Below are positions 20,520 to 24,167 of a stretch of 24,167 bases of DNA, in pieces. Positions within the stretch are counted from its first letter, which is position 1, and every line of letters starts with the position of its first letter. A model generated the notes under the pieces. That model saw only the letters and a list, made by a program, of their open reading frames with translations, made no database searches and was not told where the DNA came from. Origin of the DNA: a virus. The position numbers and the translations under genes are program-made. The stretch lies in the IMG/VR virus record IMGVR_UViG_3300046519_000390, positions 1-24,167 of that record; one strand, 5' to 3'.

Positions 20520-20878
20520 GCCGCTACTCCAAACACCCGATACCGCTCAGTGCTTTCCCCGCCGCGCTCGATAACGTGCAGACCTCCAACCCTACGAGCC
20601 ACAGACAGCAGCACCGGAGAATCCGCGAGCTGTCGAATAAAGTCCCGCCCCAGGTCTCTTTCAAAAGTCAGCGGACACTCTTCGCCTGCAATCGCCTCGC
20701 GCTCCAGTGAGTCAAAGACCAATTCAATCAGCGGCTCTTTATGCTCTCGGATAAGCTCTAAGAGTTCGGGCGTCAGTACGCCTTGAGGCGCGTCTAATTC
20801 AAGCTGCGATAGATCGTCCGACAGCCCGACCACAACGCCGAGTTCCCACAGGTGATAAAGCAGGGTTTCGGGATTCAT
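20516..20878 (-). CDS. TubC N-terminal docking-domain-like protein
   Basis: The 120-aa product opens with LLYHLWELGVVVGLSDDLSQ, LELDAPQGVLTPELLELIRE and a HKEPLIELV helix. This resembles the TubC N-terminal docking domain: short helix, strands, then the PxxLLxxIRxxKxxLIxLL helix. Proteins of this type are found beside RepB-like primases on plasmids and phages, from memory, and probably mediate protein-protein docking there, not peptide synthesis. The second half (about residues 65-120) is alpha/beta and unassigned. It overlaps the primase stop as ATGA, so a stoichiometric partnership with the primase is likely. Confidence 0.68.
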   Translation of the reverse strand: MNPETLLYHLWELGVVVGLSDDLSQLELDAPQGVLTPELLELIREHKEPLIELVFDSLEREAIAGEECPLTFERDLGRDFIRQLADSPVLLSVARRVGGLHVIERGGESTERYRVFGVAA

Positions 20879-22902
20879 ACAGCAACCCTCACTCTCTTAT
20901 TGTCCGAGTGAGACGCCAGCCACCGTTCGGCAGCATCAAGCGTGCGCCGGACATAATCAGGGCGACGGGCGGCCTTGTCTCTCAAAGACCTCAACTTGTC
21001 CTCCACCATGTAACGCGGCCATCCGGCAGAAAGAGCGATGATGCAATATTTCTCATCAGCGCGATTCAGGTCAGGCGATCCGCTATCCTTTGCTGCGACC
21101 GACGCCGCGCACGCCTGATAATCCGGCCACTCCGAAGGCAGGCGCGACGACTGCGGGCGGCGGGATGAGATAGAGACGACCTTTTGAGGCTCAGGAGCGG
21201 CGAGCATTCCGGACTCTTCCAACTCTCTCACAAAGACCTTGCGACCCATCGCTACATGCGCAAGACGAACCAGCGGGAACGAACTATCCGCCGCCCGATG
21301 CTTCTCTTTGGCGTTCGCCGTTCCCGGCCACCGGATTGAGTTTCGCGCGCCACCGTTGGCTGCCTCTTTTTCCAACTCACGTTGTTTGAAGAACCGGGAC
21401 CGGACGGATTCAAACTCTTCATCCGTCAACTCGTCGGCGATGCAAAGGAAATCTTGATAACAGGCAAGAGATGTTTCAGCACCGAAGAAAGAGAAAGGTC
21501 TTATCCGTTCGTGAAACTGCAAGCTTTCGTCGTCAATTTGAATCATGCGCGGCTGGTCAAGAAACGTGGTCTTGCCCCGCCCAATCCGCACGGCAACCGA
21601 TTGATGGCAGGTCAGACTCCGACCGATGAACTTGGCAGCGGACGCCCGGAGCTGCGACGGCGAGAGCCTGTCCGTGCTGATAACCGTCGCCTCTGCGCCC
21701 ATCGGCTTGATCGAGAGCCACACGGCCAGAACCTTGTCCCCGCCAACCGACGAAACGGCATCAGCGGCAAGGCAAAACTGTTCTTCGGGCGAAAGATTTA
21801 GATGGGACGCCGGCGTCCCATCTAAATTTGACGAATCCGCGTTATTGCTTAGGGAATTTACAAGGTCGGGAGCTTCAGACGGCGCGGAAATGTCGGCTTT
21901 TCCGGCGTTGTCGCTATTTAGTATCACAGAGGACGACGCATCACTATCACCACCGGCAGGCGGGAGCGGTGCGCCGACGAGAGCGGCGTCGAACGTTCTC
22001 TGAAGCTCCAACCGGAAAGCAACCTCTTCATCTTCGTCAAGATTGAGAGCGGCGATTTGTGCCAAGCTCTCCGCAGCAAAGTTTTTGACGGCCACCCGAA
22101 GCAGTTTTTTGACCGTCTCTTTGGAAGCGGGCGCAGCATCCGTCACCGTCTCACTCTCCGCGACTTCCGGCGCGTCGGGCATCTTCCAATCGGGCGCGTA
22201 GACGTGGGCTTTGACCTGTTTGAACTCTTCGATAACCGGGACGGCCGCGCGGCTGTAGTGCGTGACGAGATACTGCTTTTTCTGGATTGCCTTTGCCCCG
22301 GTCGTCGCCTGCCCGACCTTGATTACCAGGTCGGTGATCCGGTCGGTGTAGAGCGGCGGGATTTTCTTCGCCGTCTCGCTAATGCCACGCTCTTTATCAA
22401 TCAGACCGAGATGCAAATAGCTTTGAACGATGTGCAGCTTTTTCCAGCGACGCTGCCAGCAGCGAGCGTAAGAGTTAATGAAGGTCTGCTTTGCCTTCTC
22501 GCCCTCGTCGTCAGGCGCGAAGTTCGGCATAGTCTCGCGCCTGAATAGCAGCTCCATTCTGTAGGCCGGAAGTCGAAACCGTCTGTTGATGGAATAGAAC
22601 GGCGCATCATTTCCGGCCGTCGCCTCCGCTTCAATCTCCGCGATCTGCGCAGCCTCCATCACGGTTTCGATAACCCGTCGCATCTCGTTAGCGTCAAATT
22701 CAAGCCGCCGCTTTTTCTTCGGGTCCAGCGGGTCAATGATCTGCCCCTTGAGAGCATGGCAGGCGTCATAGACGCCCACCACCTTGAGAACCGCACTCAG
22801 AGAGGAAAGCAGCGCACCGACTCTCTTCCGAGCTTGCACGGTCGTCGCTGGAGCTGGCTGCTTATCATCATCAAAGACGTTGCCGCTAGTTGCTCGATTC
22901 AT
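20875..22902 (-). CDS. Replication protein with RepB-type DNA primase domain
   Basis: A 675-aa protein in three parts. Residues 1-310 are mostly helical and unassigned (contains KKKRRLEFDANEMRRVIETV). A Ser/Asp/Ala-rich linker runs about 311-372. Residues 376-555 look like an archaeo-eukaryotic-type RepB primase fold: MIQIDDES supplies the acidic pair near 457-458, FFGAETSLACYQDFLCIA is the strand-loop pattern after it, and NSIRWPGTANAKEKH with FPLVRLAH follows. The final helices (IIALSAGWPRYMVEDKLRSL and PDYVRRTLDAAERWLASH) match the usual C-terminal bundle. It would synthesise primers for autonomous replication; no helicase or polymerase is encoded here. The linker codes for a 32-bp perfect palindrome. 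Confidence 0.75.
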   Translation of the reverse strand: MNRATSGNVFDDDKQPAPATTVQARKRVGALLSSLSAVLKVVGVYDACHALKGQIIDPLDPKKKRRLEFDANEMRRVIETVMEAAQIAEIEAEATAGNDAPFYSINRRFRLPAYRMELLFRRETMPNFAPDDEGEKAKQTFINSYARCWQRRWKKLHIVQSYLHLGLIDKERGISETAKKIPPLYTDRITDLVIKVGQATTGAKAIQKKQYLVTHYSRAAVPVIEEFKQVKAHVYAPDWKMPDAPEVAESETVTDAAPASKETVKKLLRVAVKNFAAESLAQIAALNLDEDEEVAFRLELQRTFDAALVGAPLPPAGGDSDASSSVILNSDNAGKADISAPSEAPDLVNSLSNNADSSNLDGTPASHLNLSPEEQFCLAADAVSSVGGDKVLAVWLSIKPMGAEATVISTDRLSPSQLRASAAKFIGRSLTCHQSVAVRIGRGKTTFLDQPRMIQIDDESLQFHERIRPFSFFGAETSLACYQDFLCIADELTDEEFESVRSRFFKQRELEKEAANGGARNSIRWPGTANAKEKHRAADSSFPLVRLAHVAMGRKVFVRELEESGMLAAPEPQKVVSISSRRPQSSRLPSEWPDYQACAASVAAKDSGSPDLNRADEKYCIIALSAGWPRYMVEDKLRSLRDKAARRPDYVRRTLDAAERWLASHSDNKRVRVAV
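21796..21827. repeat. Perfect 32-bp palindrome inside the primase gene
   Basis: The 16 bases at 21796-21811 (starting ATTTAGATGGGACGCC) are the exact reverse complement of 21812-21827, with no central spacer. It encodes about residues 359-369 in the low-complexity linker between the N-terminal part and the primase domain. Confidence 0.9.
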
Positions 22903-23120
22903 GCCGCCCTCCTGTCTGCGCCGCGATGTGCGCCAGAAGGCCGGAACGGAACCACCGTTGCGAGCCGCTGTTGTTCGTGGACGTTTGCATGACGAATGAG
23001 CGCCATCATTGCGAAGTCGGGCGGGAGTTCATGCCTGATCGCTTCGGCGCGGTCGGAGTGGTAACGGGAAATCTTCTCTTTGTGGGTTGACGCTGGCGTG
23101 TTCTGTGATATTATCCGCAT
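22899..23120 (-). CDS. Small hypothetical protein, first gene of the replication operon
   Basis: The 73-aa product (begins MRIISQNTPASTHKEKISRY) is basic, with several His and Arg residues and a disordered-looking tail. The ATG at 23120 follows AGAAAGG at nine bases; an in-frame GTG at 23141 lacks a ribosome-binding site. The stop overlaps the primase start (ATGA), so it probably controls or accompanies primase synthesis. It starts 32 bases after the U-tract of an intrinsic terminator and has no promoter of its own in that space. No family recognised. Confidence 0.65.
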   Translation of the reverse strand: MRIISQNTPASTHKEKISRYHSDRAEAIRHELPPDFAMMALIRHANVHEQQRLATVVPFRPSGAHRGADRRAA

Positions 23121-23151
23121 GGCATTTGCCTTTCTGTTCACACAATCCGTT

Positions 23152-23193
23152 AAAAACTAGGAAGCTTCGAGCGCGGTCAACGCTCTGGCTTCC
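23152..23193 (-). terminator. Intrinsic terminator at the end of the structured leader
   Basis: On the minus strand GGAAGC (23193-23188) pairs with GCTTCC (23165-23160), and inside it GAGCG (23185-23181) with CGCTC (23173-23169) around a 7-nt loop. TAG and then five U residues (23156-23152) follow. Confidence 0.75.
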
Positions 23194-23466
23194 GCCTGTC
23201 CTTTTTCCCTTACAACAACGCCCGTATCTGAATTATGGCGATGACTCCACGTTCAGATACGGGCTTGCTGTTTACTCTCGTGGGCAGGCGAGCCAGCACG
23301 GAGCGGGGCGTTTGCTCTCGCCGCGTCATCGAGCAGCGAGAAGAACTATTTGCATTGATAGGGATTTGTCGTGCTAAGATGGCAGGCGACAAAGGCCGTA
23401 GCAATGCGGTTATCAATCAGGGGGCGCAAGTGGTTTTTAGCGAGACTTGCTTGCGCTCTCTCTGAG
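23152..23466 (-). ncRNA. Structured leader RNA or orphan ncRNA, about 310 nt
   Basis: Leftward RNA bounded by a good promoter (23472-23499) and an intrinsic terminator. Helices seen: 23450-23456/23424-23430 (7 bp); 23411-23417/23354-23360 (7 bp), enclosing 23387-23393/23365-23371 (7 bp); 23336-23341/23316-23321 (6 bp); a 12-bp perfect hairpin 23252-23263/23221-23232; and the terminator stem. A 421-bp stretch (23121-23541) holds no convincing gene; the 68-76 codon frames in it lack ribosome-binding sites. It may act as the 5' leader of the replication operon or as a free small RNA. It does not look like tmRNA, RNase P or 6S RNA to me. Confidence 0.6.
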
Positions 23467-23471
23467 CCCTC

Positions 23472-23499
23472 AATATACACGAACTTTCTACAATCTCAA
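23472..23499 (-). promoter_or_regulatory. Sigma70-like promoter, leftward
   Basis: On the minus strand TTGAGA (23499-23494) is followed after 16 bp by TATATT (23477-23472). Each box matches the consensus at five of six positions. The start point would be near 23465. It is the best promoter match I found in the window. Confidence 0.65.
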
Positions 23500-23541
23500 A
23501 AGCTTTTATTTTCCCACAACTTACAGACATAAAGGGAACAG

Positions 23542-24167
23542 TTAAGCGGCGGCTTTTCGCTCGAAACTGTTCTTTTTTAGCTGCGCCCAGCTAAGTTTGA
23601 GCTTCCGCAGCCGCTTCCCCAGCGTTGAGGCGTTGAACTTTCGCCCCTTCGAGTCGAGGCGGCTGATAAGCTCCGCGACCTCTTTTTGCTCCAAAGGGCG
23701 AGACTCTTTCCTGAGCAACACGAGTGCAGCCAGCACAGACGCCCGCAGTTCTTCCTTTGTCCATTCAGGAGCGGGGCCGCGCCGACGCCGGGGAAAACGG
23801 CGCTTTGCGGCTTTCTTCTCTTCACGAAAAAAGGCATCTATGATCCTCGACACAGAGCGCGTCTGAGGTTTAATGATCGAGTTGGCTTCGACGTGCGCGA
23901 TAGTCGTTATTCGATTAAAGGTAGGCTGAAGATCGCGCTGTACTGTTGACCAGATGCCTAAAAAAACCTGTTCCTCTTTTGTCTTGATGAAATCTCTAAC
24001 TGCGGCCTGATATGCGGCATCACGACCGAAAGCCGCCCATGCCTCTTCATTGCACTTCACTACATCGTCCTCTACATAGAAGACCCCTTTTTCAATCAGC
24101 GTTTCAATAAAAAACACTTCTCGCAGCGTGAGCCTGATGTTTTCAGTTTGAAGAAAGCAGAGGATAG
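23542..24167 (-). CDS. Junction-spanning DNA-binding-like protein, unknown function (C-terminal part)
   Basis: When the ends are joined this is a 272-aa gene starting at the GTG at 219 and stopping at 23542. The frame crosses the join as RPAILCFLQTENIRLTLREV, which reads as normal protein. The N-terminal two thirds are alpha-helical with a hydrophobic core (EVFFIETLIEKGVFYVEDDV). A very basic stretch (KKAAKRRFPRRRRGP) follows. The C-terminal 75 residues look like a winged helix (EQKEVAELISRLDSKGRKFN and STLGKRLRKLKLSWAQLKK), so DNA binding is likely. It is not a recognised replication initiator, but a large DNA-binding protein next to a structured RNA and the primase operon could be an initiator or regulator. 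Confidence 0.72.
   Translation of the reverse strand, partial: ILCFLQTENIRLTLREVFFIETLIEKGVFYVEDDVVKCNEEAWAAFGRDAAYQAAVRDFIKTKEEQVFLGIWSTVQRDLQPTFNRITTIAHVEANSIIKPQTRSVSRIIDAFFREEKKAAKRRFPRRRRGPAPEWTKEELRASVLAALVLLRKESRPLEQKEVAELISRLDSKGRKFNASTLGKRLRKLKLSWAQLKKNSFERKAAA
24142..24167. repeat. Terminal direct repeat, right copy (circular junction)
   Basis: Exact copy of positions 1-26. It lies inside the junction-spanning gene. Confidence 0.93.

Noticed and set aside
20516-20878. Reading the TubC-like gene as part of a peptide/polyketide biosynthesis system
   Set aside because: No synthetase genes are present, and its coupling to a primase points to a different use of the domain.
23210-23416. 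68-codon minus-strand frame in the same region
   Set aside because: It runs through several perfect stems, has no ribosome-binding site and no recognisable domain.
23235-23465. 76-codon plus-strand frame in the structured RNA region
   Set aside because: There is no Shine-Dalgarno sequence, the start lies within a 12-bp hairpin, and the composition is unremarkable. The RNA reading explains the region better, but this frame is the main alternative.
1-24167. CRISPR arrays, insertion sequences, tRNA genes, integrase
   Set aside because: Looked for on both strands; no regularly spaced repeats, transposase motifs, cloverleaf with a GTTCRA arm, or recombinase signature were found by eye.

Overview
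The window is the whole of a small circular DNA element of about 24,141 unique bases. The first 26 bases recur exactly as the last 26, and one reading frame runs through the joined ends as a single 272-codon gene. Base composition is moderately GC-rich (mid-50s percent by eye). Genes are packed with ATGA or TAATG overlaps, as in a phage or phage-related element. The host is not identified. Codon choice and the style of one exported protein are compatible with an environmental bacterium, perhaps an acidobacterium, but that is a guess.

Layout. (1) Left arm, minus strand, 3253 down to 1 and across the junction to 23542: an excisionase-like HTH protein, two small coupled unknown genes, a ParB-like protein with its domains in reverse order, a double-HTH regulator, a signal-peptide protein and the junction-spanning gene. 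A shared 15-bp motif sits just upstream of three of these genes. (2) A divergent, partly AT-rich 454-bp region (3254-3707) with a large nested inverted repeat. (3) Plus-strand operon 3708-9121: eight genes, mostly unrecognised, including a protein with three LexA/S24-like beta segments and an HNH endonuclease. Every intercistronic gap holds a hairpin. (4) A convergent gap, 9122-9350. (5) Minus-strand late module 19736 down to 9351: a 148-aa protein, a 707-aa protein, a 1309-aa transglycosylase/ejection protein, a 222-aa beta-rich protein, a 78-aa coiled-coil protein, a small-terminase-like DUF5681 protein and the large terminase. Order and sizes match the T7 series gp14, gp15, gp16, gp17, gp17.5, gp18, gp19. 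(6) Minus-strand replication module 23120 down to 19850: a small gene, a RepB-type primase, a TubC-like docking protein, a Cys-rich mini-protein, an unknown gene and a VRR-NUC-like nuclease.

How it may work together. The primase, the nuclease and the ParB-like/HTH proteins suggest autonomous, plasmid-like replication and maintenance. The terminase pair and the ejection-protein set suggest DNA packaging and delivery in a podovirus-like particle. I can find no portal, major capsid protein, tail-tube protein, RNA polymerase, DNA polymerase, integrase or lysis gene. The element may therefore be a satellite or a deleted, plasmid-like derivative that borrows capsids, or its capsid genes may be too divergent to recognise.

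The most striking unexplained layer is RNA structure: a promoter, then a ~310-nt multi-hairpin leader, then an intrinsic terminator directly before the replication operon; a second terminator directly before the late operon; a three-way-junction leader before the junction gene; and a hairpin in every gap of the plus operon, two of which share the same loop.
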